The translations under genes and the position numbers were made by a program. The notes beneath the pieces were generated by a model, which saw only the letters and a program-made list of their open reading frames with translations, was not told where the DNA came from and did no database searches. Shown one piece after another: positions 28,301 to 36,487 of a stretch of DNA of 64,000 nucleotides (position 1 is its first letter; every line of letters starts with the position of its first letter). Source of the stretch: Rhodospirillaceae bacterium (GTDB taxonomy: Bacteria; Pseudomonadota; Alphaproteobacteria; GCA-2731375); NCBI GenBank assembly GCA_018701215.1, contig JABIWH010000022.1, positions 1 through 64,000 on the forward strand, given 5' to 3'.

Positions 28301-29594
28301 CGCCGAGGGCGACGCCCAAGCCCTGCCCGATAATGCCAAGCGGATTGAGTATGTCAGCCCGCAACGGCGCGTCGGTTCCGCCTTCCTGGATCCGGACGTG
28401 CACTATGTGGCCATGAGCATGGCCGACAATGTGGGCGCGACGTTCGCCGCCACCTATCGCGGCTATGGCTATGACGTGGTCGCGGCACCGGCACACAGCG
28501 ATGACACCTGGCAGGCCGGCAAGGCCGATTGTTCCGGCAAGGAATGCATGAGCTATCAATTGATGTGGGGTGCTTTCCGCAAGCATCTGGAGGAAAACCC
28601 GCCCATCAAGGATACCGTGTTGCTGGCCTTTTCCGGGCAATTGTGCCGTACCGGCGCATTCGGCATCAAGGACCAGATCTCGTTGGAGAAGATGGGCCTT
28701 GATAGCAATGTCAAAATGGAGGGGATGCCCTTTGGCGGCGACAAATCCATGTCCCTGCAGCTATGGGCCGGTCTGTCCGCGATCGAGATCCTGCGTCAGA
28801 TGTATATCTACCATGTACCGGTGGAGACGCTGCCAGGCGAGGCGCGGGCCCTGTACGATGCGGGTATCGGCCGGGTGCATGCCATTCTGGAAGCGCCCAT
28901 GGCCGTGACCGACAGCGACGACGCCCGCGGCGAGGTCGAACTGCGCGCGGTGGCTATTTCCCGGGCCTTGCGCGAAAGCGGCCAGGCCTATGCGGAGATG
29001 GATGCCCGCTGGCAGGGCAGCCGCGACTTCCGCACCGTTTTTGTCGGCGGCGAGACCATGACCAAGGGCGACGATTTCGCCTCCGCCGGCTTGTTCCTGC
29101 GTCTCAGCGAACAAGGGCTGCGGCTGGTGCTCGAACCATTGACGGACTTCTTTGAATTTGTTTCGCGCAGCCATCCACACCTGCAATACGGCCGGGCCAA
29201 ACCGTTGGCCGAGGCGCACGAGATGACCGAGGAACAGTGCGAGCTGCGCACCTGGCTCTACGGCGAAATGCAGGACCTGCACCCCTGGCTGCCCATGCCC
29301 GACGTCAAGCATGCGTTGGAGCAGGCGGAGGCCTTGATCGACCCGGCCACCGTGGGCGGTTCGCCCATGGAAATCGCCGCCGTCGTGCATGCCTGGGACA
29401 CGGGCAACTATGACGGCGTGGTGGTGGCCAGTTGCTGGGGTTGTGACAACAGCCTGATTACCGAGGGGTTGCTGCGATACCGCAAGGACATTCCGTTTTT
29501 CTTTTTCTATGGTGACGGCACGCCATTGGATGAACGCCGGGTCCGTGGTTTCTCCTACCGCATGCACCGCACCACGGAGTCGTCGGCGGCATAA
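25332..29594 (+). CDS. Double-ASKHA acyl-CoA dehydratase activase fusion protein
   Basis: 1420 residues from a GTG with AGGGAGAA upstream. Two BadF/BadG/HgdC-type activase domains are fused in tandem. The first begins at residue 3 and the second at about 317 (LGLDLGSTGAKAV). Each keeps both cysteines that ligate the bridging [4Fe-4S] cluster in activase dimers: C133 and C172, then C451 and C491. A Cys cluster (C613, C618, C622, C644) follows, then a DUF2229-like region from about 690 and an HgdB-like C-terminal half. Known activases use ATP to drive an electron into 2-hydroxyacyl-CoA dehydratases. The substrate of these long fusions is unknown. Confidence 0.88.
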   Translation: MRIAGCDLGKASVGFVTATVDEDGKVEIEGAGYKLHEGDPLGLFKQWYRDHDIASCAALAATGVYADELREPALILPEESCQEAALELSPDLEGALNLVSIGARGYGTLSRKLADTGTSGTKYHYQYLENDKCSSGTGENIQKIADRFGLGIEEADKAAQAADEGIPITARCSVFAKSEMTHFANQGKATGDLFKGYFGSVARNTHSLLARNRVDGPVYLMGGPARIESFRLAFEEMLGEEVKVPPLAECFEAVGAAAIAAEQARKASPPTLPGDADDLIATAESSFKVREPASGWQHKVTMMAEPEVPSGAAETPTILGLDLGSTGAKAVLTSIETGDIVLDVYDSTRGNPVDAARRLVKTILGQVKADVRAIGVTGSGREAVATLLRAVYPDSDNVIVLNEIVAHATGAARCDVDGGADLSVIEIGGQDAKYIRVQGGRIVESDMNKACSAGTGSFLEEQATIYDVDDIQDFIDLASTAKRPPDLGMMCTVFVADAAALAIKEGFGRDDIFAGFQYSVIHNYLNRVMGQRTLGQRVFFQGKPASNPSLAWTLAAVTGREIVVPPNPGAMGAWGIGLCANKELGQDALNAAPTLDLAGILQAEITARTEFRCRDAKCQTLCPIERTTITVAGQSRQAVSGGACPKFEVSTKSQPKLAKEAPNPFEQREALIDSFIPAPHDGPSLAIPAVSSVGPHVPWLATFAAALGFSVQLLRSNKNSLAAGEQLCNSFDSCGPVKIAHSVCDTDVDLMLFPSIFNIADTKGRGGQTCVAEQTMPSMVAQLLRAQGRKTKLVRPRLSFRAGPDAPELVTEMQRLAHELGVDPKDIAGAVAKAAEAQIAFEDGLERIGDEALAYARQNHLPVVLLLGHLHVICDPAINANIPHLLRGNGAMAIPADCFAVDEKTPPMKKIYWGDANRAMRAAVNARELGDVFPVLLASFGCGPASFTEQVFQSLLEGYPHTILESDGHGGEAGFVTRIQAFLQSVRQYIAEGDAQALPDNAKRIEYVSPQRRVGSAFLDPDVHYVAMSMADNVGATFAATYRGYGYDVVAAPAHSDDTWQAGKADCSGKECMSYQLMWGAFRKHLEENPPIKDTVLLAFSGQLCRTGAFGIKDQISLEKMGLDSNVKMEGMPFGGDKSMSLQLWAGLSAIEILRQMYIYHVPVETLPGEARALYDAGIGRVHAILEAPMAVTDSDDARGEVELRAVAISRALRESGQAYAEMDARWQGSRDFRTVFVGGETMTKGDDFASAGLFLRLSEQGLRLVLEPLTDFFEFVSRSHPHLQYGRAKPLAEAHEMTEEQCELRTWLYGEMQDLHPWLPMPDVKHALEQAEALIDPATVGGSPMEIAAVVHAWDTGNYDGVVVASCWGCDNSLITEGLLRYRKDIPFFFFYGDGTPLDERRVRGFSYRMHRTTESSAA

Positions 29595-29617
29595 TCCTTC
29601 AACCCATCGTCATGCCC

Positions 29618-30472
29618 CTAGCCGAACGCGATGCGGGCGTATTTGTCGAGAGCGGCTTCCGTCTCGCCAATCTCGCGCAGACGAACCATGTGGATGACCT
29701 GTTCCACGCCAACATCTTCGAGACGGCGACAGCGGTCGGCATCTGGGCGAAGATTCGGCAGAGTGTAGATCTTCACCTCGTCCTTGGCCCGACCGCGTTC
29801 GTCCAACATACCATGCAGGGTCGCGATCCGTTCCGCCATGGCCTCGGGCTCGACGCTGGCGCCTAACCAGCCCTGGCATAGATCGGCCACCCGGCGGAGA
29901 GAATGATCCCCTTCGCCACCCACGAAAATAGGTGGATGGGGCGTCTGTACGGGCTTGGGGTACATCACACAATCGGGTAGCTCATAGAGCTCACCATGGT
30001 AGGACGAGGTCTCCTCGCACCACAAAGCCTTCATCACCTCGATATGTTCGTTGGCCCGTTTGCCGCGTTTTTCGAACGGGACCTGCAGGGCCTTGAATTC
30101 CTCTTGCAGCCAGCCCAGTCCAATACCCAGATTGACCCGCCCGCCGGAAAGAAAATCCAGATCAGCAACCTGCTTGGCGGTATAGATCGGGTTACGTTGC
30201 GTAATCAGGCAGATGGCGGTGCCCAAACGCACGCTCGAGGTATGGGCGGCCAGGAAAGTCAGGGCCGTAAAAGGCTCCATCATGCCCTTGCCGTAGCCGC
30301 CAATACGACCATCGGGGGAGTAGGGATATTTAGAGTCGTAATCCTCGAACAACACCACATGCTCGGGCACCCAGATCGCTTGAAAGCCGCGCTCTTCGAT
30401 GGCGCGGGCCGCCTGGGCGATCAATTCAGGTTGCGTGGTTTCGTTCAGGGCTAAAAATACGCCGGCTTCCAT
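29618..30472 (-). CDS. LLM-class oxidoreductase (TIGR03619-like)
   Basis: 284 residues from the ATG at 30472, chosen for the GAGGA site about 7 nt upstream; an alternative start lies at 30487. It has the luciferase-like barrel with the GFQAIWVPEHVVLFEDYDSKYPYSPDG and FLSGGRVNLGIGLGWLQEEFKAL segments typical of the F420/FMN-dependent TIGR03619 group. The substrate is unknown. It lies 24 bp downstream of a crotonase gene on the same strand and is probably co-transcribed with it. Confidence 0.87.
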   Translation of the reverse strand: MEAGVFLALNETTQPELIAQAARAIEERGFQAIWVPEHVVLFEDYDSKYPYSPDGRIGGYGKGMMEPFTALTFLAAHTSSVRLGTAICLITQRNPIYTAKQVADLDFLSGGRVNLGIGLGWLQEEFKALQVPFEKRGKRANEHIEVMKALWCEETSSYHGELYELPDCVMYPKPVQTPHPPIFVGGEGDHSLRRVADLCQGWLGASVEPEAMAERIATLHGMLDERGRAKDEVKIYTLPNLRPDADRCRRLEDVGVEQVIHMVRLREIGETEAALDKYARIAFG

Positions 30473-30496
30473 GATAGTTCCTCGCAAGTGTTGTTT

Positions 30497-31183
30497 TTAT
30501 CGTGCGTCTAATTCCGGCTGTATTCGGCTGCGGATCAGAGCCTCCCTGGCGTTACGCAGGCGCTGTTTCACTTGCGTGTAGGCGGCCCGGTCCAGGGTCT
30601 TCAGATACTCAGCCTTTGCCGCGATGGCATCCTCGAACGCACCCGGCGGCACGGCCTCATCCAAATAGCCAACTTCGGCCGCGGTGGCGGGAGGATACAG
30701 CCGCGCGCCCATGGTGGCGTTGTTCAGTTGCCGATTATCAAGGCGGTCGCGGGCCAGTTCGATGCCAAAGGTGGGCAGGCCAAGGCCAATGGAGGTTTCG
30801 TTCAGGCCGATCTTGAAATCGCCCGAAATGCCGATACGGTAGTCCGCCGTGCAAAGCAGCAATGCGCCCGCCGCCACGGCATGGCCGGTGCAGCCCATGA
30901 CCAAGGGTTGGGGATGCATATAGGCCTTCATCAATAACTCGGCGCCGGCCTCGACCATGGCTCGGACGCCTTCCGCCGGCCCGTTGATCACCTTCAGATC
31001 AAAGCCGGCGCAAAACAGTCCCGGTTTGCCTTTTATTACCACGACCTCCGCCTCCGCCGCCGCTCGGTCCAGCCCTTCGGAGAGAGCCGATGTCATATCG
31101 ACACCAAAGGCATTGGCTTTGCCGTCGTTCATAGTCAAGGTGGCGATGCCATCCTTTACCTTGTAATCAACATATTCACTCAC
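30497..31183 (-). CDS. Crotonase-family enoyl-CoA hydratase/isomerase
   Basis: 228 residues, slightly short for the family (about 260), lacking part of the C-terminal helical region. Oxyanion-hole segments are GKPGLFCAGFDLKVI (about 51-65) and the GCTGHAVAAGALLL stretch. It acts on a CoA thioester; the specific reaction is not deducible. It lies in a three-gene minus-strand run with a GST upstream and an LLM oxidoreductase downstream. Confidence 0.87.
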   Translation of the reverse strand: MSEYVDYKVKDGIATLTMNDGKANAFGVDMTSALSEGLDRAAAEAEVVVIKGKPGLFCAGFDLKVINGPAEGVRAMVEAGAELLMKAYMHPQPLVMGCTGHAVAAGALLLCTADYRIGISGDFKIGLNETSIGLGLPTFGIELARDRLDNRQLNNATMGARLYPPATAAEVGYLDEAVPPGAFEDAIAAKAEYLKTLDRAAYTQVKQRLRNAREALIRSRIQPELDAR

Positions 31184-31210
31184 GGTCTTATCCTTCTACT
31201 GCGTAACGAT

Positions 31211-31873
31211 TTATTGGGTAACGATGGTTGCGCCGCCCTTGGCGACCAGTTCCGCCTTGCCCGGCGACGGCGGCACCAGGACGCCGCGTTGACTGCCGGG
31301 CCGGGCCGCATTCGCCGCCATCCAGCGTTCCAGATGCTCCAGACCATCCGTGGGCACGCGGGCCCATTTGTGACTGCGCAGCCAGGACCAATTGGCGATG
31401 TCGGCGATAGAGTATTCGCCGGCCAGCCATTCATTGTGCGCTAAGTGGCTGTCCAGCACCTCGTACAGGCGCCGGGTTTCATTGTGATAGCGCGTCCGTG
31501 CCGCCGGGACGTCTTCGTGGAAGTAACGTTCGAACGATACCGCCTGGCCCTGCATGGGGCCGATGGCGGACATCTGAAACATCAACCATTGCATCACCGC
31601 CATGCGGCCCTTGATGTCCTGGGGCAGCAGGCGTCCGGTCTTTTCCGCCAGATAGATCAAAATGGCACCGGATTCAAAAATCGTCAGGTCATCCGCCTCC
31701 CGATCAACAATGACGGGGATGCGGCTGTTGGGGTTCATCGCCTTGAACCAATCCTCGAACTGCCGTTTCTCGCTCAGGTTCAGAACATGGGTCTCATACG
31801 GCAGCTCAAGCTCTTCCAGCGCAATGGCGACTTTCCAGCCATTCGGCGTCGGAGAAGTGTAGAGATCGATCAT
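31211..31873 (-). CDS. Glutathione S-transferase
   Basis: 220 residues from the ATG at 31873, where the thioredoxin-fold N-domain begins (MIDLYTSPTPNGWKVAIALEE); the frame is open to 31942 without family-like sequence. The RIPVIVD cis-proline loop and the EIxESGAILIYLAEK-type glutathione-binding segment (FESGAILIYLAEKTG) are present. The C-domain has the WLAGEYSIADIANWSWL motif. It resembles the bacterial YfcG/YghU-type GSTs. Divergent from the DMFase-like gene. Confidence 0.92.
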   Translation of the reverse strand: MIDLYTSPTPNGWKVAIALEELELPYETHVLNLSEKRQFEDWFKAMNPNSRIPVIVDREADDLTIFESGAILIYLAEKTGRLLPQDIKGRMAVMQWLMFQMSAIGPMQGQAVSFERYFHEDVPAARTRYHNETRRLYEVLDSHLAHNEWLAGEYSIADIANWSWLRSHKWARVPTDGLEHLERWMAANAARPGSQRGVLVPPSPGKAELVAKGGATIVTQ

Positions 31874-31993
31874 GGGCAATGCTTTCAACACAATGGCCGA
31901 TGATCTTAAAACACCATTCCGACAATGGCCATGCACCTCCATTGCCGCTAACCTTGGGGTTTATGGCAGAATCTTTTTGGGGGAGTTTCCCGC

Positions 31994-34126
31994 GTGATAC
32001 CATTAATTGGTTATTCCGACCGCTTGTCGGGCCGTCCCGGCGACAGCATTGCATTCAAAGTCAGCTCGATTGCACACGAGCCGTTCACGGCGGCGCTGTT
32101 ACGCTCCATCTCCGCCGATCCCAATCCCATGGGACCGGGCATTATCGAGCGGCCGGTAGCCTCCTCCCTGGATGGCAACAGCTATCCCTCGCGGCGGCAA
32201 CCATTTTTTGCAGGCTCCTACGCCATTGCCGATAACGATATCGCAAGCGCGGATAACGGCTTTCGCCTTAGCGCCCTGATCTGGCCGACCCTACCCCTGA
32301 AGGGCGCCCAGGCCATTCTGTCCTGTGGCGATATCAGCCTGATGATTGACGAGAGCGGCGCCCTGGCCGGCCAGGCTGGTGACCGCCGCGCCGTCAGCAG
32401 CGAGCCATTGCATAGCCGCGCCTGGTACCGTGTCAGCCTGACCTATGACGCCGCCGACGGCACTCTGACCGTCAGCCAGGAGCCGCTGAAACATGGCCAC
32501 GAGGCCCACGGCACGGTGATCGCGCCGGGCCTGACGCTTTCCGGCAAGCCGATCATTGGCGCCATGGAGAACGCTACCGCCCTCCGGCCCGGCGATGCCC
32601 CGCATGCTATCGGGGCGCATTTCAATGGCAAGATCGAGGCACCCGCGATCCATGATGGCGACAATGGCGTTTTGGCGGCCTGGGATTTCTCACAGGGTAT
32701 CTCGACCACCATGGTTCAGGATACCGATCCCAACGGACTGCATGCTCAATTGATCAACCTACCGGCCCGCGCCATGACCGGGGCGGCCTGGAATGGCGAT
32801 GATATGTGCTTTCGGTACCGGCCCGAACATTACGGCGCAATCCATTTCCACGACGACGATATCTATGATTTCGGCTGGGAGACGGATTTCAGCTTTACTA
32901 TTCCCGACGACCTGCCCTCGGGCGCCTATGTGGTACGCATCCGCTGCAATGGCCATGAAGAGGCCATGCCGTTCTTCGTCTGCCCCCCATTGGGAAAACC
33001 AAACGCCAAGCTGTGCGTGCTGGTTTCTACCTTTACCTATGTCATCTATGGCAACTATGCCCGCCCCGCCTATCATGAAAGCTGGCACGGACGGGTCGCG
33101 GAATGGGATGCTTATCCATGGAATCCGGCGGCGCATCCAGAATACGGCCTATCGACGTACAATTTTCATGGCGACGGCAGCGGTATCTGCCATGCCTCTC
33201 ACAAACGCCCTTTGTTCAATGTCCGGCCCGGCTTTTTGACCACGGGCATTGGCGAGGATTCCGGCCTGCGCCATTTTCCCGCCGACGGCCATCTGCTGAC
33301 TTGGCTGGATCAACAGGGCATCGATTACGACATCATCACGGACCAGGAATTGCACGACGACGGTTATGCCGCCATTGCGCCCTATCAGGTCTTCACCACG
33401 GGCAGCCACCCCGAATACCACACCGCCCAAACCCTGGATGCTATCGAAACCTACCGCGATGCGGGGGGCAATTTCATGTACCTGGGCGGCAACGGCTTCT
33501 ATTGGCGCATCGCGCTACATGAGAGCGAGGCCGGCGCATTGGAAATCCGCCGTGGCGAAGGCGGCATCCGGGCCTGGGCGGCGGAACCCGGTGAATATTT
33601 TAATGCCTTTGATGGCAACTATGGCGGCATGTGGCGGCGCAACGGCCGGGCCCCGCAATCCATTGCCGGCTTGGGCTTCACCGCCCAAGGCAACTTCACC
33701 GGCTCCTATTACCGACGTTTGGAAGCCTCCAAGGACCCCGCCGTAGCCTGGATCTTCGACGGCATCGAGGGCGATATCATCGGCGACTTCGGCCTCTCGG
33801 GCAGTGGTGCGGCAGGCTTTGAATTGGACCGCGCCGACGTCCGCCTGGGCACACCGGAGAACGCGGTGATCATCGCGCGTTCGGAAAACCATGACGAAGA
33901 AACCATCATGGTGCCCGAGGAAATGCTGACCCACATCGTGAATTGGTCCCTGCAAACCACGCGGGACCTGATCCACGCCGATATGATCTATTACCAGACA
34001 CCATCTGGGGGCCAGGTTTTCTCCACCGGCTCCATCACCTACTGCGGCTGCCTGCCCTGGAATGGCGGCAATAACAACGTTTCGAAGCTGACGGAGAATG
34101 TGCTGCGGCGGTTTCTGGGAAAATAG
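31994..34126 (+). CDS. N,N-dimethylformamidase large-subunit homologue
   Basis: 710 residues from a GTG with GGGGGAG 9 nt upstream. The N-terminal part is beta-rich and LamG-like. The C-terminal part, with FTYVIYGNYARPAYHE, TTGSHPEYHTAQTLDAIETY and NFMYLGGNGFYWRI segments, resembles the catalytic large subunit of DMFase, an iron enzyme that hydrolyses formamides. No gene resembling the small DMFase subunit is adjacent, so the substrate may differ. It lies 6 bp before an alpha/beta hydrolase and is probably in an operon with it and the GFA gene. Confidence 0.8.
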   Translation: MIPLIGYSDRLSGRPGDSIAFKVSSIAHEPFTAALLRSISADPNPMGPGIIERPVASSLDGNSYPSRRQPFFAGSYAIADNDIASADNGFRLSALIWPTLPLKGAQAILSCGDISLMIDESGALAGQAGDRRAVSSEPLHSRAWYRVSLTYDAADGTLTVSQEPLKHGHEAHGTVIAPGLTLSGKPIIGAMENATALRPGDAPHAIGAHFNGKIEAPAIHDGDNGVLAAWDFSQGISTTMVQDTDPNGLHAQLINLPARAMTGAAWNGDDMCFRYRPEHYGAIHFHDDDIYDFGWETDFSFTIPDDLPSGAYVVRIRCNGHEEAMPFFVCPPLGKPNAKLCVLVSTFTYVIYGNYARPAYHESWHGRVAEWDAYPWNPAAHPEYGLSTYNFHGDGSGICHASHKRPLFNVRPGFLTTGIGEDSGLRHFPADGHLLTWLDQQGIDYDIITDQELHDDGYAAIAPYQVFTTGSHPEYHTAQTLDAIETYRDAGGNFMYLGGNGFYWRIALHESEAGALEIRRGEGGIRAWAAEPGEYFNAFDGNYGGMWRRNGRAPQSIAGLGFTAQGNFTGSYYRRLEASKDPAVAWIFDGIEGDIIGDFGLSGSGAAGFELDRADVRLGTPENAVIIARSENHDEETIMVPEEMLTHIVNWSLQTTRDLIHADMIYYQTPSGGQVFSTGSITYCGCLPWNGGNNNVSKLTENVLRRFLGK

Positions 34127-34132
34127 GCGGCA

Positions 34133-35026
34133 ATGCGGACCGACATTAGCTTCCCTTCGCAGGGGCTCACCTGCCGGGGCTGGCTCTATCTGCCCGACGA
34201 CCACGATAATGGACAGGCATTGCCGACGATCATCATGGCGCATGGCTTTAGCGATGTTAAGGAACATGCCCTGCCCGAATTCGCGCAGAAGTTCAACGCC
34301 GCCGGGTTTGCCGCCGTCGTATTCGACTATCGTTTTTACGGCGACAGCGACGGCGAGCCAAGGTGCCAAAGCTTTCCACTGGAAATGGCCGACGATTTTC
34401 GCAACGCCATCACCTGGGCCTGTGAACAGGCAAATATCGACGGCGCACGGATCGGCCTGTGGGGGACATCCTTCGCCGGCGGCATCGTCACCTATGCCGC
34501 GACCTTTGATAAACGGGTCAAGGCGGTGGTCGCCCAGGTTCCTACAATATCAAATGGTTTGACCCGCCGCGCGGCTGATACTGAGGCTTGGGAACGGCCC
34601 GAAGAATTCCTGCTCGCCGACCGCCTGGCTAGATTTCGCTCCGGCGAAGTGAATTACCTGAAAGTCGTTGCCCCGGAAGGAGAGCCTTGTTTCCTGGCGG
34701 GAAAAGAAGCCTACGATTTTTTCATGGAGACCAAGACAGCCGCGCCCAACTGGCGCAATGGCGTCACGGTGGAATCCATGGAGAAAATCAGACAGTTCGA
34801 TCCCTTGAGCCAGATTGGCCTGATGTCCCATGCCGCCTTGCTGGTTATCGCAGCCGAGCACGATACGTTTAAGACCGTCGAAAGCCTCGAATACGCGGTC
34901 GATCAGGCCGGTGGTCCAGCAAAACTGACCAAACACCCTGTTGGACATTTCGATGTCTACAAAGATCCCTGGTTGACCATCGTCGTCGACGAAGCGATTG
35001 ACTGGTACAATGAATACCTCGTCTGA
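34133..35026 (+). CDS. Alpha/beta hydrolase
   Basis: 297 residues. The alpha/beta hydrolase fold is visible from the early IIMAHGFSDVKEH oxyanion region, the nucleophile elbow LWGTSFAGG (GTSFAG, a variant of GxSxG with Ser at about 115), and the late acid/histidine segments AAEHDTFK and HPVGHFDVY. The family includes dienelactone hydrolase and peptidase-like members; the substrate is unknown. It is 6 bp from the DMFase-like gene, suggesting linked amide or ester catabolism (inference). Confidence 0.87.
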   Translation: MRTDISFPSQGLTCRGWLYLPDDHDNGQALPTIIMAHGFSDVKEHALPEFAQKFNAAGFAAVVFDYRFYGDSDGEPRCQSFPLEMADDFRNAITWACEQANIDGARIGLWGTSFAGGIVTYAATFDKRVKAVVAQVPTISNGLTRRAADTEAWERPEEFLLADRLARFRSGEVNYLKVVAPEGEPCFLAGKEAYDFFMETKTAAPNWRNGVTVESMEKIRQFDPLSQIGLMSHAALLVIAAEHDTFKTVESLEYAVDQAGGPAKLTKHPVGHFDVYKDPWLTIVVDEAIDWYNEYLV

Positions 35027-35064
35027 AGCGCGATCCATCGCGGCGGTTTCTGGAGGAATAGGCC

Positions 35065-35502
35065 ATGGATGAGACTTCGTCCCAACAGCAATTTCACGGT
35101 AGTTGTCATTGCGGCAACATCAAGATCACGCTCAACTGGCCCGACAGCACAGCGACAATCCCCGTCAGGGCCTGTGGCTGCGACCTATGCACCAAACATG
35201 GCGCGGTCTGGACCTCCCATCCAAATGGCAGCTTCGAACTACAGATCACAGATCAGGTCAAGGCAGCGCAATACCAGTTCGGTACCAAAACCGCTGAGTT
35301 TCACCTCTGCCTGAATTGTGGGGTCATCCCCGCCGCCACCTGCACCATGGAGGGAACGCAATACGCGGTGCTGAATGTGAACACATTCGACGATGTCGAC
35401 CCTTCATTATTCGACAGTTCACCCACCGATTTCGAAGGCGAGAGCATCAAAAACCGCCTCGCCCGCCGGCACCGTAACTGGACCCCGCAAGCGGCGGGAT
35501 AG
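35065..35502 (+). CDS. GFA-family zinc protein
   Basis: 145 residues with all GFA zinc-site cysteines: the CHCG motif at residues 14-17, CGCDLC at about 37-42, and CLNCG near 81. GFA proteins were named for a glutathione-dependent formaldehyde-activating enzyme, but that catalytic role is disputed. Linkage to a formamidase-like gene fits one-carbon handling, as inference only. It is 38 bp after the alpha/beta hydrolase. Confidence 0.88.
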   Translation: MDETSSQQQFHGSCHCGNIKITLNWPDSTATIPVRACGCDLCTKHGAVWTSHPNGSFELQITDQVKAAQYQFGTKTAEFHLCLNCGVIPAATCTMEGTQYAVLNVNTFDDVDPSLFDSSPTDFEGESIKNRLARRHRNWTPQAAG

Positions 35503-35506
35503 ACCC

Positions 35507-36472
35507 CTACCCCGCCTCCATCACCTCGCGGATGCCGGCGATGATACGTTTGCGGTTGGGGAAGACGTGGTTTTCCATGTCGGGGCTGTAGGGGATCGGC
35601 ACCTGTAGGGCGCAGACCCGTTTCGGCGCTGCCTTCAGGGCCTTGAACGTCGCGGGATCTTCCGTTACCAGGGCGGCGATTTCGGCGGAGGCGCCGGCGG
35701 TGGGCCCGGCCTCGTCCGCGATCACCAGACGGCCGGTTTTTTGCACCGAGGCGCGCATCAGGTCGTTATCCAAGGGGAACAACGTACGTGGATCGACCAC
35801 TTCGACCGAGACGCCTTCCTTTTCCATTTCCTCCGCCGCCGCCAGGGCCTCGTGCACCAGCCAGGCCAGGGCAATGACGGTAACGTCCTTGCCTTCGCGC
35901 TTCACATCCGCCACGCCCAGGGGAATGGTGTAGTCCTCGTCGGGCACTTCGCCCTTCAGGCCCATCAGGCGGGTGGACTCGAACGACAGTACCGGGTTGT
36001 TGTCCCGGATGGCGGATTTCAACAGGCCTTTCATGTCGTAGGGCGTGGAGGGCAGGATCAGCTTCAGCCCGGCCAGGTTCATGAACATCGAATAGGGGCT
36101 TTGCGAATGCTGTGCCGCCAACGAGGTGCCGCCGCCCACCGACGACCGGAAGACCAATGGAAAAGTTTGCTGCCCACCGAACATATAGTGGATTTTCGAG
36201 GCCTGATTGACGATCTGATCCATGGCGACAAAGCAAAACGTAACCATGGACCAATTGACGATGGGGCGCAGACCGGAGCCCGCCGCACCAATGGCGATGC
36301 CGGAAAAGGCATTCTCCGCTATGGGCGTGGCGCGGATACGTTGCTCGCCAAATTCCTCCACCAATGATGGCGGCGCATCGGTGGCCAGATGCAAGGTGGT
36401 GGGGTCCCGGCGCATTTCCTCGACCAACGCTTCCATGCCGGCCCGGCCGTAAGATATTTCCCGCATACTCAT
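35507..36472 (-). CDS. 2-oxoacid dehydrogenase E1 component, beta subunit
   Basis: 321 residues with the transketolase-type pyrimidine-binding domain (GIAIGAAGSGLRPIVNWSMVTF) and C-terminal domain (VEVVDPRTLFPLDNDLM). It pairs with the upstream E1-alpha gene 15 bp away to form a thiamine-diphosphate 2-oxoacid (pyruvate, branched-chain or acetoin) dehydrogenase E1. No E2 or E3 gene is present in the window. Confidence 0.92.
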   Translation of the reverse strand: MSMREISYGRAGMEALVEEMRRDPTTLHLATDAPPSLVEEFGEQRIRATPIAENAFSGIAIGAAGSGLRPIVNWSMVTFCFVAMDQIVNQASKIHYMFGGQQTFPLVFRSSVGGGTSLAAQHSQSPYSMFMNLAGLKLILPSTPYDMKGLLKSAIRDNNPVLSFESTRLMGLKGEVPDEDYTIPLGVADVKREGKDVTVIALAWLVHEALAAAEEMEKEGVSVEVVDPRTLFPLDNDLMRASVQKTGRLVIADEAGPTAGASAEIAALVTEDPATFKALKAAPKRVCALQVPIPYSPDMENHVFPNRKRIIAGIREVMEAG

Positions 36473-36487
36473 ATCGATACCCTTCCT

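Noticed and set aside
28761..29567. 268-residue minus-strand open frame
   Set aside because: It is antisense to the C-terminal part of the activase gene, with shadow-like composition.
33515..34369. 284-residue minus-strand open frame
   Set aside because: It spans the DMFase-like and alpha/beta hydrolase genes in antisense. It has no ribosome site or recognisable domain.
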